From Thalassotalea eurytherma (GTDB lineage Bacteria; Pseudomonadota; Gammaproteobacteria; Enterobacterales; Alteromonadaceae), in assembly GCF_030161415.1 (NCBI RefSeq), contig NZ_BSSU01000006.1:62001-126000 (forward strand): DNA of 64,000 nt, written 5' to 3'. Positions 45,482-54,921 of the stretch are shown here, piece by piece. Each line of letters opens with the position of its first letter. Position 1 is the first letter of the stretch. The notes below the pieces were generated by a model, which worked only from the letters and a program-made list of their open reading frames with translations, was not told where the DNA came from and did not search any database. The position numbers and the translations under genes were made by a program.

Positions 45482-47320
45482 CTAATTGTCATGTAATGCT
45501 TCGTAAATAGTCTGCGCGAGTGCTTTGCTAATTCCTGGTACTTTACATAAGCCATTTACATCTGCATTTTTAACTTCCTGTAATCCACCTAAATACTTCA
45601 ATAACGCTTGACGTTTTTTCTGACCAATACCCGGAATACTTTCTAATGTTGATGACTTTGCCTGTTTTTGACGCTTAGCTCTGTGCCCGGCAATTGCAAA
45701 CCGATGCGACTCATCGCGAATATGTTGAATCAAATGCAACGCTGGTGAATGCGCAGGTAAATTAATCAATTGATGAGAACCCGCTAAGATTAAAGTCTCT
45801 AAACCTGGTTTACGTGACTCACCTTTTGCAATGCCTACTAACAGTGGTGGTGTTGGGTGATTTAATTGATTAAAAAAGTCCTCAGCTCTTGCTAACTGCC
45901 CTTTGCCCCCATCTATAAATACAATAGAAGGCAATTGGGCTTCACTACTGACTTTCCCATAGCGCTTGTTTAATGCAAAAGACATTGCCGCGTAATCATC
46001 ACCCGGCGTGATGCCATGGACATTGTATCGACGATAGGCACTTTTTAGTGGTCCATTAGTATCAAAAACAACGCAAGATGCTACCGTCTGTTGCCCCATA
46101 GTGTGAGATATATCAAAACACTCCATGGTTTGAATGCCGTTTGGTAATTCAAATACCTCATTTAACGCCGTAAAGCGTTTTGCGATGGATTCTTTTTCAC
46201 TGTTCTTGGTTAACAATGCGTTTTCAGCATTGGTTGTCGCTAGTTTTAGGTATTGAGCACGTTCAGTTTTGACGTTAACGGAAAATTTGATGTCTTTATC
46301 CGTCAATGATTTAAACATTCGAACGAGCTCATCTGAGTCGTCCGGTAGTTCAGGTAACACGATTTCTTTAGGAATATGACGATTAGCGACATCACTGTTC
46401 AAATAATGTTGTGAAATAAAAGCTGCTAATAGCTCACTGATTGTCGTGTCTTCTGGAATTTTTGGAAAAAAGCTTTTACTCCCCAGCACTTTCCCTTCTC
46501 TAATGTATAACATATGTAAACAAACTTGTTGTTTAAGCTGGTATATGCCAATGACATCAAGTTCAGAAGCAAAACCACTCACATACTGCTGCTGCTGCAC
46601 CTTACGTAAGGTTTTTATTTGGTCGCGATAGTTAGCCGCTTGTTCAAAGGCGAGCGACATACTGGCTTGGTCCATTTTTTCAACCAAAGTATCGATGACT
46701 AAATTGCTTTTACCGCGCAAAAACAATTTGGCTAACTTAACTTGTTCAGCATAATCGTCATCAGAAATTTTACCAACGCAAGGTGCTGAACAACGCCCAA
46801 GTTGGTACTGTAGGCACGGACGAGAGCGCGCTCTATAATAACTATCTTCACATTGTCGAAGCGGGAAAAGTTTCTGCATCAGGCGTAAGCTTTCCCAAAC
46901 GGCGCCTACCGTTGTATAAGGACCGAAATATTCACCTTTGGTTTTTTTTGCGCCACGGTGAGAGCCCAATTTAGGATGCTTGTGTTCGGTAATCAATAAG
47001 TAAGGATATGATTTATCGTCACGCAGCAATATATTGTATTTAGGTAAATATTTTTTTATGTAGTTATTTTCTAGTAGTAACGCCTCTGTTTCACTATGGG
47101 TAACAGTGACGTCTATAAAGAATATATGGCTAACTAACGAGCGAGTTTTATTATTGGGAAGGTCTTTGCGAAAATAACTGGCTAAGCGCTTTTTTAGGTC
47201 CTTTGCTTTACCCACATAAATCACCTCTTGTGACTTATTGTACATACGGTAAACACCGCTTTGGTGTGTAACCGATTTTAAAAAAGCTTGGTGATCAAAA
47301 GGCGCTTCGGCAGTAGTCAT
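45482..47320 (-). CDS. uvrC: Excinuclease ABC subunit C
   Basis: 612 residues. The dual-incision nuclease of nucleotide excision repair. The N-terminal GIY-YIG domain (SGVYRMYNKSQEVIYVGKAKDLKKRL, 20-46), the UVR coiled motif near 205-240, the RNase H-like UvrC domain with FDISHTMGQQTVASCVVFD near 400, and two helix-hairpin-helices at the end (LESIPGIGQKKRQALL) are in the usual order. It starts six bases after uvrY and is likely co-transcribed with it. Confidence 0.97.
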   Translation of the reverse strand: MTTAEAPFDHQAFLKSVTHQSGVYRMYNKSQEVIYVGKAKDLKKRLASYFRKDLPNNKTRSLVSHIFFIDVTVTHSETEALLLENNYIKKYLPKYNILLRDDKSYPYLLITEHKHPKLGSHRGAKKTKGEYFGPYTTVGAVWESLRLMQKLFPLRQCEDSYYRARSRPCLQYQLGRCSAPCVGKISDDDYAEQVKLAKLFLRGKSNLVIDTLVEKMDQASMSLAFEQAANYRDQIKTLRKVQQQQYVSGFASELDVIGIYQLKQQVCLHMLYIREGKVLGSKSFFPKIPEDTTISELLAAFISQHYLNSDVANRHIPKEIVLPELPDDSDELVRMFKSLTDKDIKFSVNVKTERAQYLKLATTNAENALLTKNSEKESIAKRFTALNEVFELPNGIQTMECFDISHTMGQQTVASCVVFDTNGPLKSAYRRYNVHGITPGDDYAAMSFALNKRYGKVSSEAQLPSIVFIDGGKGQLARAEDFFNQLNHPTPPLLVGIAKGESRKPGLETLILAGSHQLINLPAHSPALHLIQHIRDESHRFAIAGHRAKRQKQAKSSTLESIPGIGQKKRQALLKYLGGLQEVKNADVNGLCKVPGISKALAQTIYEALHDN

Positions 47321-47326
47321 CTAACG

Positions 47327-47971
47327 TTAAAGTTTTTCAGTATTTAACATGCCATGTCGAATGGCTAAATGGGTTAGCTCAACATCATTGCTTATATTAA
47401 GCTTTTCAAACATGCGATAACGATAACTATTAATTGTCTTTGTACTTAACATCAACTGCTCTGAAATGTCTGGTACTTTTTCACCACGAGTTACCATTAG
47501 CATAATTTGTAGCTCTCGTTCAGACAAACTACTGAATGGGTTTTCTTCTGGTTTCTTAAATTGGCTCAATGCCATTTGCTGAGCAATATCTGGCGTAATA
47601 TAACGCTGACCACTGTGCACTGCACGTACTGCATTTACCATTTCTTCAGGGCCTGTACCTTTTGTCAGGTAACCAGCAGCGCCAATTTGCATTACTTTGG
47701 TAGGAATTGGGTCTTCACTGTGAACAGTAAGCACAATCACTTTAATATCAGGGTTAAAACGAATAATTTTTTTCGTCGCTTCTAAGCCACCAATACCTGG
47801 CATATTCATATCCATTAACACGACATCGGGTGTATTGGTACGACAAAATTTTGCGGCTAATTCACCAGTCTCACATTCGCCAACAACTTTTAACCCCTTG
47901 ACGTCTTCGAGAATTCGGCGAATTCCTGTACGTACAAGTTCATGATCGTCAACAAGTAAAATATTAATCAA
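47327..47971 (-). CDS. uvrY: UvrY/GacA-family response regulator
   Basis: 214 residues. Receiver domain with acidic pocket DDHE, phosphoacceptor aspartate in VVLMDMNMPG near 54 and lysine in TKGTGP near 105; LuxR-type helix-turn-helix at 145-205 (SLSERELQIMLMVTRGEKVPDISEQLMLSTKTINSYRYR). The partner kinase is BarA/GacS, not in this window. It activates Csr/Rsm small RNAs in related bacteria. Placement before uvrC is the conserved one. Confidence 0.95.
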   Translation of the reverse strand: MINILLVDDHELVRTGIRRILEDVKGLKVVGECETGELAAKFCRTNTPDVVLMDMNMPGIGGLEATKKIIRFNPDIKVIVLTVHSEDPIPTKVMQIGAAGYLTKGTGPEEMVNAVRAVHSGQRYITPDIAQQMALSQFKKPEENPFSSLSERELQIMLMVTRGEKVPDISEQLMLSTKTINSYRYRMFEKLNISNDVELTHLAIRHGMLNTEKL

Positions 47972-48081
47972 GACAAAGCCCTTTTAAGTAGCCAAAACAG
48001 ACTACGAATTTATTCTTATTTATAGTGTAACCAAGATACAAGTTAACCAGTAAACTTGCAATACTGTGTATGCTTGACTGC

Positions 48082-48333
48082 TTATAAATCGTTCTTTTTA
48101 AGCCAGTTATTTAACAGGTTAATCTGGCCATTCTTATATGCTGCATAAGTAAGCCTTACAGCGTTACTCAAAATGACAGAATCTGACCAATTTGTTTGTT
48201 CTTGTATTAACTCATAGCACACCATAGCTTCTTGACTAAGGTAACCACGAGTTTCTTTCATTCCTTTCTCTTTTTGACGTTCGCGATAGCGCTTTTGCTT
48301 CTCAGCGTTTGTCATTGCTAGCTTTTTAGTCAT
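48082..48333 (-). CDS. Small basic protein, possible DNA-binding
   Basis: 83 residues from ATG 48333, which follows AGGAG at eight bases; an upstream start at 48378 would lack a ribosome site. The N-terminal half is strongly basic (KQKRYRERQKEKGMKETRGYLS) and the rest helical (VCYELIQEQTNWSDSVILSNAVRLTYAAYKNG). The pattern resembles small ribbon-helix-helix-like proteins of unknown role. It is divergent from fabA, 110 bases after uvrY, and monocistronic. Confidence 0.6.
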   Translation of the reverse strand: MTKKLAMTNAEKQKRYRERQKEKGMKETRGYLSQEAMVCYELIQEQTNWSDSVILSNAVRLTYAAYKNGQINLLNNWLKKNDL

Positions 48334-48422
48334 ACTGCTACTCCTGATAAATGCTCTAAAAAGGTAACGCATAACCAATTAAAGTACAATAATTAAAATA
48401 AATGCACTGCTCAGAGTTGTTT

Positions 48423-48440
48423 AGTGTACAACTGTTCGCT
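48423..48440. promoter_or_regulatory. FabR-type operator candidate before fabA
   Basis: AGTGTACA-AC-TGTTCGCT is an imperfect 18-bp palindrome close to the FabR binding pattern AGCG-WACA-NN-TGTW-CGCT as recalled. It lies 46 bases upstream of the fabA ATG, overlapping the expected promoter, and fabA is a known FabR target. Confidence 0.55.
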
Positions 48441-48485
48441 AAAGTAGCGGCGATTATCCTTTTTATTATGACTATTAAGAGCATT

Positions 48486-49001
48486 ATGGAACGTAAAAAT
48501 TCATTTACCAAAGAAGACTTAATTAAAGCAGGTACAGGCGAAATGTTTGGTCCTGGTAATAGCCACCTACCATCAGGCAATATGTTGATGATGGATCGCA
48601 TTGTTAAAATCACTGAAGACGGTGGCGAACATGGTAAAGGCGAAATTATTGCAGAATTAGATATCACCCCAGATTTATGGTTTTTTGAATGCCACTTTAC
48701 AGATGACCCTGTCATGCCAGGTTGTTTAGGTTTAGACGCAATGTGGCAATTGGTTGGTTTCAACCTTGCGTGGCAAGGTGGACCTGGTTTAGGTCGTGCT
48801 TTAGGTGTGGGAGAAGTCAAGTTTACTGGTCAGATTTTACCGACGAATAAAAAAGTGACCTATAACATTCAAATGAAGCGTGTGATCAAGCGTAAACTGT
48901 TTATGGGTATTGCTGATGGTACGGTTTCTGTAGATGGTCGTGTCATTTACACTGCTACAGACTTAAAAGTTGGTTTATTTGCTGACACGTCATCGTTCTA
49001 A
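48486..49001 (+). CDS. fabA: 3-hydroxydecanoyl-ACP dehydratase/isomerase
   Basis: 171 residues from ATG 48486; the upstream in-frame ATGs (48402, 48468) would add up to 28 residues not found in the family. FabA dehydrates 3-hydroxyacyl-ACP and isomerises the C10 intermediate to start unsaturated fatty acids. [25 protein letters not shown] contains catalytic His70 and the aspartate near 84. Length equals E. coli FabA. rmf lies next to it on the other strand. Confidence 0.97.
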   Translation: MERKNSFTKEDLIKAGTGEMFGPGNSHLPSGNMLMMDRIVKITEDGGEHGKGEIIAELDITPDLWFFECHFTDDPVMPGCLGLDAMWQLVGFNLAWQGGPGLGRALGVGEVKFTGQILPTNKKVTYNIQMKRVIKRKLFMGIADGTVSVDGRVIYTATDLKVGLFADTSSF

Positions 49002-49010
49002 TGTGACGAA

Positions 49011-49035
49011 CGCGGTCAATAGATGATTGACCGCG
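49011..49035. terminator. Hairpin between fabA and rmf
   Basis: CGCGGTCAAT, five-base loop, ATTGACCGCG; stem of ten pairs. The T run is poor (TGTTTACC), so termination is likely but weak. Confidence 0.5.
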
Positions 49036-49044
49036 TGTTTACCT

Positions 49045-49221
49045 TTATTTATATAGCCCCTGTTGCCTATCTGACATAGCTTCACGCCACCCACCTAACC
49101 ACTCTGATTTAATATCTAGATTTTGATAAGGACACGCTTCCTTAGAGCGGCCAGAAACACCTGCCTGATAACCTCGTGCATGCGCCCTATTTTGACGATC
49201 TCGTTTTTGTCTTTTCATCAT
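49045..49221 (-). CDS. rmf: Ribosome modulation factor
   Basis: 57 or 58 residues; tandem ATG codons at 49221 and 49218 follow GAGGAG. The sequence KRQKRDRQNRAHARGYQAG, GRSKEACPYQ and WLGGWREAMSDR is plainly Rmf, which dimerises ribosomes to 100S particles in stationary phase. Length is that of the enteric protein. Neighbouring fabA is the usual partner in gammaproteobacteria. A long inverted repeat lies 135 bases upstream. Confidence 0.96.
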   Translation of the reverse strand: MMKRQKRDRQNRAHARGYQAGVSGRSKEACPYQNLDIKSEWLGGWREAMSDRQQGLYK

Positions 49222-49242
49222 TAAAAATTTCTCCTCTAACAC

Positions 49243-49482
49243 ATGTAAGCATCTTCAGGCGAACTGAGTAATTTATCTCTTTCTTGATTTAATTTGTTGG
49301 TGTTTGCCTTTGTCGGTAAGTGAAATTCCTTACGCATTTTGAGTAAAGATGCTGCGTAACGTTGAAGCAACGTTACTTAATGAATAGTAAATAAAACAAA
49401 GGATCGCAAACCAAGAAACAAAGAAATTCTAGTGATTGAAATTAAGCTATTGAGCTAGGTGACTATTTATTTTTTACCATGC
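49243..49482. other. rmf upstream region with a perfect inverted repeat
   Basis: No gene. GTAACGTTG (49356-49364) and CAACGTTAC (49368-49376) form a perfect nine-base inverted repeat around AAG. It has no T run, so it is more likely an operator than a terminator. Confidence 0.45.
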
Positions 49483-49514
49483 AAAAAAAAAGTGCCACAT
49501 AAAGTGGCACTTTT
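49483..49514 (-). terminator. Terminator of the Oar-like TonB receptor
   Basis: On the minus strand AAGTGCCAC, short loop, GTGGCACTT and a run of eight or nine T. Confidence 0.85.
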
Positions 49515-49535
49515 ATCAGTATTAATGAGTAACGA

Positions 49536-52500
49536 TTAGAAATCGTATTTAATACCTACACGCATTTCCCATAATGAAGCATCAGCTACACGAGTTTGAC
49601 CCGCTGGCTCGATAAATTCATTAAATACGTATTGACCAGCATCGTTAATTGACGCATCAATCATTGGTTGTGCACGTGGGAAGCTAGCCTCATACATTAC
49701 ACCCCAATCATCGTTAAGCATATTACCGAAGTTTTCGATGACTAAGAATGCGCTTGCTTTGTGATCTTTCTTAAAGCCAGGTAATTCTTGCGTGATCTTG
49801 ATATCAAACTTCGTCCACCAGTCACTGTAGATACCGTTACGCTCCATGATACCACCAGCGTATTTATCTAAGCCTTCAGCTTGAACGTAGTCGAAGAATG
49901 CACCTTGGTCGAAATCATCACCAAACACAACGTTTGGATCATCAGCACCTGTTGGAATGTATGCTAAATGACGAGAGATGAAACCAACTGAGTCACCAAA
50001 TGCCCAGCCGCTATCAAATGTGTAGCTGTATGGACGGCCTTCGTTTGCAGAACCAAATACTGAGAACTTAGTTGCGTAGTTATCAACGAATTCGTGCTCG
50101 TAAGATACTTTTAACGTAAAGCGATGCGGGATCTCGTAGTTAGATGTACCTACACCTGGGTTTTCTGGATCAGATGTATTGTTTAAGTAGTTAGAGAACG
50201 CCACTGAACTCGTCATTGGGCTTACTTCTTTAGACTCAGTGTACGCATAACCAAATGTCCAATCTAAACCAAAGTCATAAGACTTAGAAAGTGCAAATGA
50301 TAATGAAGCACGGTGACCAGTGTCACCCTTCACGTTCGTTAACATGAAGTCTTGGCTACGGCCATTTGAGCTTGTGTAAATTGGACGACCGTCAGGTGCT
50401 GTTTCACCAGAATCTTGACGTGTAACATCACTAATAACAGCTGCATTTCTCATATCAGAGTATAAGAAATCAGCACTAAATACATAATCATTCTCTAAGT
50501 AGAATGTTGCACCTAACGCGTATTTCCATTCTGAAGGTACTTCGAAGTTAGGGTCAAGTAAGTTAATACCGCCTGGTGCACCGTTACCTGCAGTCACATT
50601 GTCATATTGATCTTGCGGCACATTCCATACCGGACGACCGTCACCCGTCATTGGTGTATTGAAAAGGTCTGTTGGTGAAGTAGTTTCACGTGTCTTAACA
50701 AGGATAACACCGTTGTTTTGGTAATTATTGCCTAACCATACGTTAGGGTTACCGCCTGAGTATAAACCGAAACCACCACGTACTTCTAAATCGTCACTGA
50801 CTGTCCAGTTAAAACCGAAACGTGGCTGAACTAAGTCGTAACCATCTAGGTTTTGTGAGTTAGAGAAACCGTATAAGTCTTCAACAATTGGGTTTTCAAC
50901 CGGTAAATCATCACTTTTGTACCAATCGTAACGCACACCATAAGTTAACGTTAAGTCATAATCATACATGTAGTATTCATCTTGAATATACAATGTATGG
51001 ATGTCGTAACCAAATTGCGCTGCCGCGTCTTCTGGATTATTGGTTGCTACCGCATTATCGTAATAAATACGACTAGCTAAACCATTACGGAAATCATCTA
51101 TAGAGTTAAAACGGAATTCACCTTCAGCATGTTGAACGAAAAGGTTAAATACATCTAAACTCTCGTATTCATAACCACCAGTAATAATGTGGTCGCCTAC
51201 TAGGTATGTACCAGCAAGTTTGAATACATCTGTTTCATAGCTTAAACGGTTAGCATGACGCGAGTCATCAGCACCAAGGTAAACTGTTGCTCGTGCGCCA
51301 TCATTTTCTGTACGGATTTGAACTTCACCAAAATCAGTGCCACCAAGTGGTGTTACTGTTTGTAGGAAATCAGAAGTACCAATACGCACTTCAGTTGAGA
51401 AACTATCAGTCCAATCTGAGTAAACTGATGCTACAACGGATTCAAATTCTGCATATTGATCGTAGTAGTGGTTTGAGAATTCAAACTCATTTGAATCACC
51501 ATCTGATTCACGAATCGTATTACCGTCGTTGTAGTTATAAACTAACGCTGCACGGTGATCTTCATTGATGATCCAATCAAGTTTAGCCATGATTTTTTCA
51601 TCTTCTACAGGTAGGTTAGTAATTAACTCACCAGGTTCATAACCATAGACGTTACGAGAGATATCTAATATTTCGTCGTAATCTGCTTGGCTTAAACCTT
51701 CAACTTTAACGGCTGCGTTTGAATCTGCTGTACCACGATCAAACGTATCTGCGCCTTTTAATTTTTCATAAGAACCAAAGAAGAATAACTTGTCTTCAAT
51801 AATTGCACCGCCTAAGTTGAAACCGTAACGTTGCTCATCGAATTTACCCGTTGATATGTCTTCACCTTCAAGGCTATCACCACGCATTGAGTCATCTGTG
51901 TAGTCATAGAAGAAACCACCAGTAAGTTCATTAGAACCCGACTTAGTAACAGCATTGATGTTACATGCAGTAAAACCGCCGTACTGAACATCAAATGGTG
52001 CTAATTCAACACTTACTTGTTCGATTGAGTCGTAAGAGAAAGGAATACGAATTGTTGGATAGCCACTCGTGCCTAAACCAAAGTTATCGTTGTTACGAAT
52101 ACCGTCTACCGTAAAACTATTAAAGCGAGGGCTAGCACCACCACATTGAATACCGTCGCTGCGACTTTCATTGATATATATTCGTGGATCAATACGAACT
52201 AAATCTTTAATATCACGGTTAATTGCAGGTGCGTTTTGTAGGTCTTCGTAACCAAAGTTAGCTGAAGGCGCATTTTCACCCGACGTTGAGTGAAGGTTGC
52301 GACCAGTAACTGTGATTGTTTCTAGGTTTGCTGACTCTAACTGGACACTTAAGTTAAAGGTTGAACCAAGAGTTAGGTAAACATCTTCATGTGTTTTTGA
52401 ACCGTTAGCGTCCGTAACAATAACTGTGTATGGACCACCAACTTGTAAACCACGCGCACTAAATGTACCCGTTTCATTTGATGTAAATGTTTTGACACTA

Positions 52501-52676
52501 CCCGTACGTGAATCAATAACTTGTATTGAAGCACCAGAGACTAACTCTCCAGTTGGCGCAATAACTGAACCACGAATACTTGATGATGTGTTATCAGCAG
52601 CAATAGCTGACGTTGACAATCCTAGAGCAAATACAACAGCTCCAGCAATGTGTGAGAGGCGATGAGCTTTCATCAT
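49536..52676 (-). CDS. Oar-like TonB-dependent receptor with N-terminal carboxypeptidase-regulatory domain
   Basis: 1046 residues (two adjacent ATG codons). Signal peptide ending near AIAA (27), then a carboxypeptidase-D-like regulatory fold at 30-115 (SIRGSVIAPTGELVSGASIQVID ... VGGPYTVIVTDANG), a plug domain with SPRFNSFTVDGIRNNDNFG and a large barrel. Members of the Oar group have this layout and are reported in protease or peptide export/uptake and adhesion; the cargo here is unknown. The 435-base upstream region is shared with a divergent TetR gene. Confidence 0.92.
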   Translation of the reverse strand: MMKAHRLSHIAGAVVFALGLSTSAIAADNTSSSIRGSVIAPTGELVSGASIQVIDSRTGSVKTFTSNETGTFSARGLQVGGPYTVIVTDANGSKTHEDVYLTLGSTFNLSVQLESANLETITVTGRNLHSTSGENAPSANFGYEDLQNAPAINRDIKDLVRIDPRIYINESRSDGIQCGGASPRFNSFTVDGIRNNDNFGLGTSGYPTIRIPFSYDSIEQVSVELAPFDVQYGGFTACNINAVTKSGSNELTGGFFYDYTDDSMRGDSLEGEDISTGKFDEQRYGFNLGGAIIEDKLFFFGSYEKLKGADTFDRGTADSNAAVKVEGLSQADYDEILDISRNVYGYEPGELITNLPVEDEKIMAKLDWIINEDHRAALVYNYNDGNTIRESDGDSNEFEFSNHYYDQYAEFESVVASVYSDWTDSFSTEVRIGTSDFLQTVTPLGGTDFGEVQIRTENDGARATVYLGADDSRHANRLSYETDVFKLAGTYLVGDHIITGGYEYESLDVFNLFVQHAEGEFRFNSIDDFRNGLASRIYYDNAVATNNPEDAAAQFGYDIHTLYIQDEYYMYDYDLTLTYGVRYDWYKSDDLPVENPIVEDLYGFSNSQNLDGYDLVQPRFGFNWTVSDDLEVRGGFGLYSGGNPNVWLGNNYQNNGVILVKTRETTSPTDLFNTPMTGDGRPVWNVPQDQYDNVTAGNGAPGGINLLDPNFEVPSEWKYALGATFYLENDYVFSADFLYSDMRNAAVISDVTRQDSGETAPDGRPIYTSSNGRSQDFMLTNVKGDTGHRASLSFALSKSYDFGLDWTFGYAYTESKEVSPMTSSVAFSNYLNNTSDPENPGVGTSNYEIPHRFTLKVSYEHEFVDNYATKFSVFGSANEGRPYSYTFDSGWAFGDSVGFISRHLAYIPTGADDPNVVFGDDFDQGAFFDYVQAEGLDKYAGGIMERNGIYSDWWTKFDIKITQELPGFKKDHKASAFLVIENFGNMLNDDWGVMYEASFPRAQPMIDASINDAGQYVFNEFIEPAGQTRVADASLWEMRVGIKYDF

Positions 52677-53111
52677 TTTTCCCTTATTTATAATAAAGTT
52701 TATAGTTATTTACGTCATAGACGTGTAATTAAAAAAATCTCGCTTATTAAACATAGGCTTATTTACAGTTTAATTACAATTTTATAGCAGTTTTATTTCT
52801 CCCAGGTTATCCAAACCGTCAGCTTTTGATAGAAGCCTCTATTAACACGTTGTTAAAAGTGACAAACACAAGCAAACAAACATAACCATCTAGATAACTT
52901 TTGTAATTTTCTGTTATTTTATGAACTAATTCAATAGAATTGTGCATGCTTTGTTAACATTTTAGTGGTATTTTCAATCCAGACACTATGTTAATAGGCT
53001 GTTAACACGAATTAGATTTTAACTATTTAATGACAACACCGTTAATTCGTTGAATAATTCACGGCATAGCTTAAATAAATACTTAATTATTGTTAGTTCA
53101 AGGCGAGTAAA
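52677..53111. promoter_or_regulatory. Divergent control region, Oar-like receptor and TetR operon
   Basis: No gene in 435 bases. TTAACA-CGT-TGTTAA lies at 52842-52856; the related word GTTAACA recurs near 52949 and 53001. ACGAATTA (53007-53014) and TAATTCGT (53043-53050) form a perfect eight-base inverted repeat 60 bases before the TetR start, a possible operator. Confidence 0.45.
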
Positions 53112-53726
53112 GTGAATAAACAGGCAAATAAGAGAAAACAAAGCCAAGATGCGATTATGGATGCAGCGCGAGATGAGTTCATTCAACAAGGTTTTAAAGG
53201 TGCAACCGTCCAAGCAATTGCTGATAATGCCAACATGCCAAAGGCAAATGTACTTTATTACTATCAAAATAAAGAAAACCTTTATCACAAGGTTTTAGAA
53301 CAAACACTAGAGATGTGGGATACGGCCATTGGCGACATAGTGCTAGAAGATGGCCCTAAGATTGCCTTAGAACGTTTTATTTCTGCAAAAGTAGACATTA
53401 CCTTTGAAAACCCAAAAGCATCAAAAATATATGCCATGGAAATCATCCAAGGTGCTCAACATATTGATAACTTTGCTCGGGTATACCTACGTAATTGGGT
53501 TAAAGAAAAATCTCAAATATTCGAACATTGGATGAATGCAGGCGAGATGGCAAAAGTTGATCCAGTAAAGTTAATTTTTCTTATTTGGTCGACGACTCAG
53601 CATTATGCTGATTTTGAAACACAAATATTGAATATCACTAATAAGCAAGAGTATGAGCAAGAAGATAGAGAACAAGTAAAAGCTTTCCTCGTTAATTTTA
53701 TTTTACAAGGCTTAAACATTAAATGA
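53112..53726 (+). CDS. TetR-family transcriptional repressor
   Basis: 204 residues from a GTG start following AGGCGAG. Helix-turn-helix at 12-58 (AIMDAARDEFIQQGFKGATVQAIADNANMPKANVLYYYQNKENLYHKV). The C-terminal domain resembles the RutR-like subgroup (IIQGAQHID, NWVKEKSQIFEHWM). It overlaps the next gene by four bases (ATGA) and thus heads an operon with a phosphodiesterase-like and an alkaline-phosphatase-like gene. It probably controls that operon and perhaps the divergent receptor. The ligand is unknown. Confidence 0.88.
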   Translation: MNKQANKRKQSQDAIMDAARDEFIQQGFKGATVQAIADNANMPKANVLYYYQNKENLYHKVLEQTLEMWDTAIGDIVLEDGPKIALERFISAKVDITFENPKASKIYAMEIIQGAQHIDNFARVYLRNWVKEKSQIFEHWMNAGEMAKVDPVKLIFLIWSTTQHYADFETQILNITNKQEYEQEDREQVKAFLVNFILQGLNIK

Positions 53727-54913
53727 ATCGTTTAACTCAAACATTAGCGTTAGGTGTTGCATTACTAGGTCAAGGTTGTATGTCTGAAACTGAAAAACCA
53801 AGCCAATTAAAAGTTGCCACTTTCAATGTGTCGATGGAAGCGCTTAATTATATGCCTTATGAACAAGGTAAAGAGCGTATACCTATGGGCAATGAGTTGG
53901 CAATGGCATTAGCGACTCAACATCAGCAAATAAAAAATATAGCTCATATTATTCAAGATGTTCGTCCTGATATTCTCTTGTTAAATGAATTTGACCGTCA
54001 AGACGAATTACACCAAAGTGCACTGGCTCAGTTTAAAGATAAATACTTAAACCAAGGCGACAATGCAATTGACTATCCCTACTTCTATCAAGGCCCTGTA
54101 AATACAGGCGTACCATCTGGCTTAGATTTTAATGGCAATAGTTCACATACAGATAGCCCCGCAGATACTTATGGCTTTGGTTATTTTCCAGGCCACTTTG
54201 GCATGGCTTTGTTGTCAAAATACCCAATTGATGCACAGGCGATAAGAACCTTTCAAACCTTTAAATGGAAAGATATGCCCAGTGCTTTAAAGCCAGTTGA
54301 ACCATCAACCGGTATTGCTTATTACAACGACGAAGCATGGCAAGCATTTAGGTTAAGTTCAAAATCACACTGGGATGTACCTGTAACCGTTCGCGATACG
54401 ACAGTGCACATATTAGCTAGCCACCCTACTCCTCCTGTTTTTGACGGACCGGAAGATAGAAATGGTAAACGTAACCATGATGAAATTAGAATGATTAACG
54501 ATTACGTCACGCCTAACCAAGCAAATTATCTGTATGACGACAACGGGAAATATGGTGGTTTAGGTGAAAATAGTCGTTTTATCATCTTAGGTGATCTTAA
54601 TGCGTCTAGTGTCGAAGGTGATGCGATTAATTCCGGTATTGAAGCTTTACTAAACAATCCAAACGTACAAGATCCCAAGCCACTAAGTAAAGGTGGTGAA
54701 CTTCATAAACCAGACAATGAACATGCAAAATATCATACAGCATATTGGGGCATGCGAGCAGATTACGCATTACCGTCACAATATGGCTTTAGTATTAAAG
54801 ATTCGGGCGTTTATTGGCCTGAAAAAGACAGTGAAACGTATTATTTGATCAAAGATAGAGGTGCATCATCAGATCACCGTTTAGTTTGGGTCAACTTAGA
54901 AATCAAAAAATAG
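53723..54913 (+). CDS. Exported endonuclease/exonuclease/phosphatase family protein
   Basis: 396 residues. Hydrophobic N-terminus with a cysteine near 19 (ALLGQGCMS), compatible with a lipoprotein signal although the lipobox is not perfect. The EEP fold is clear: KVATFNVSME near 30, LLLNEFDR near 90 (metal glutamate), ASHPTPP near 233, IILGDLNAS near 291 (Asp/Asn) and SSDHRLVW near 384 (Asp-His). It should hydrolyse phosphodiester or phosphate ester bonds in the envelope. It overlaps the TetR stop and precedes an alkaline phosphatase; the start of that gene lies eight bases after its stop. Confidence 0.88.
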   Translation: MNRLTQTLALGVALLGQGCMSETEKPSQLKVATFNVSMEALNYMPYEQGKERIPMGNELAMALATQHQQIKNIAHIIQDVRPDILLLNEFDRQDELHQSALAQFKDKYLNQGDNAIDYPYFYQGPVNTGVPSGLDFNGNSSHTDSPADTYGFGYFPGHFGMALLSKYPIDAQAIRTFQTFKWKDMPSALKPVEPSTGIAYYNDEAWQAFRLSSKSHWDVPVTVRDTTVHILASHPTPPVFDGPEDRNGKRNHDEIRMINDYVTPNQANYLYDDNGKYGGLGENSRFIILGDLNASSVEGDAINSGIEALLNNPNVQDPKPLSKGGELHKPDNEHAKYHTAYWGMRADYALPSQYGFSIKDSGVYWPEKDSETYYLIKDRGASSDHRLVWVNLEIKK

Positions 54914-54921
54914 AGTATAAA

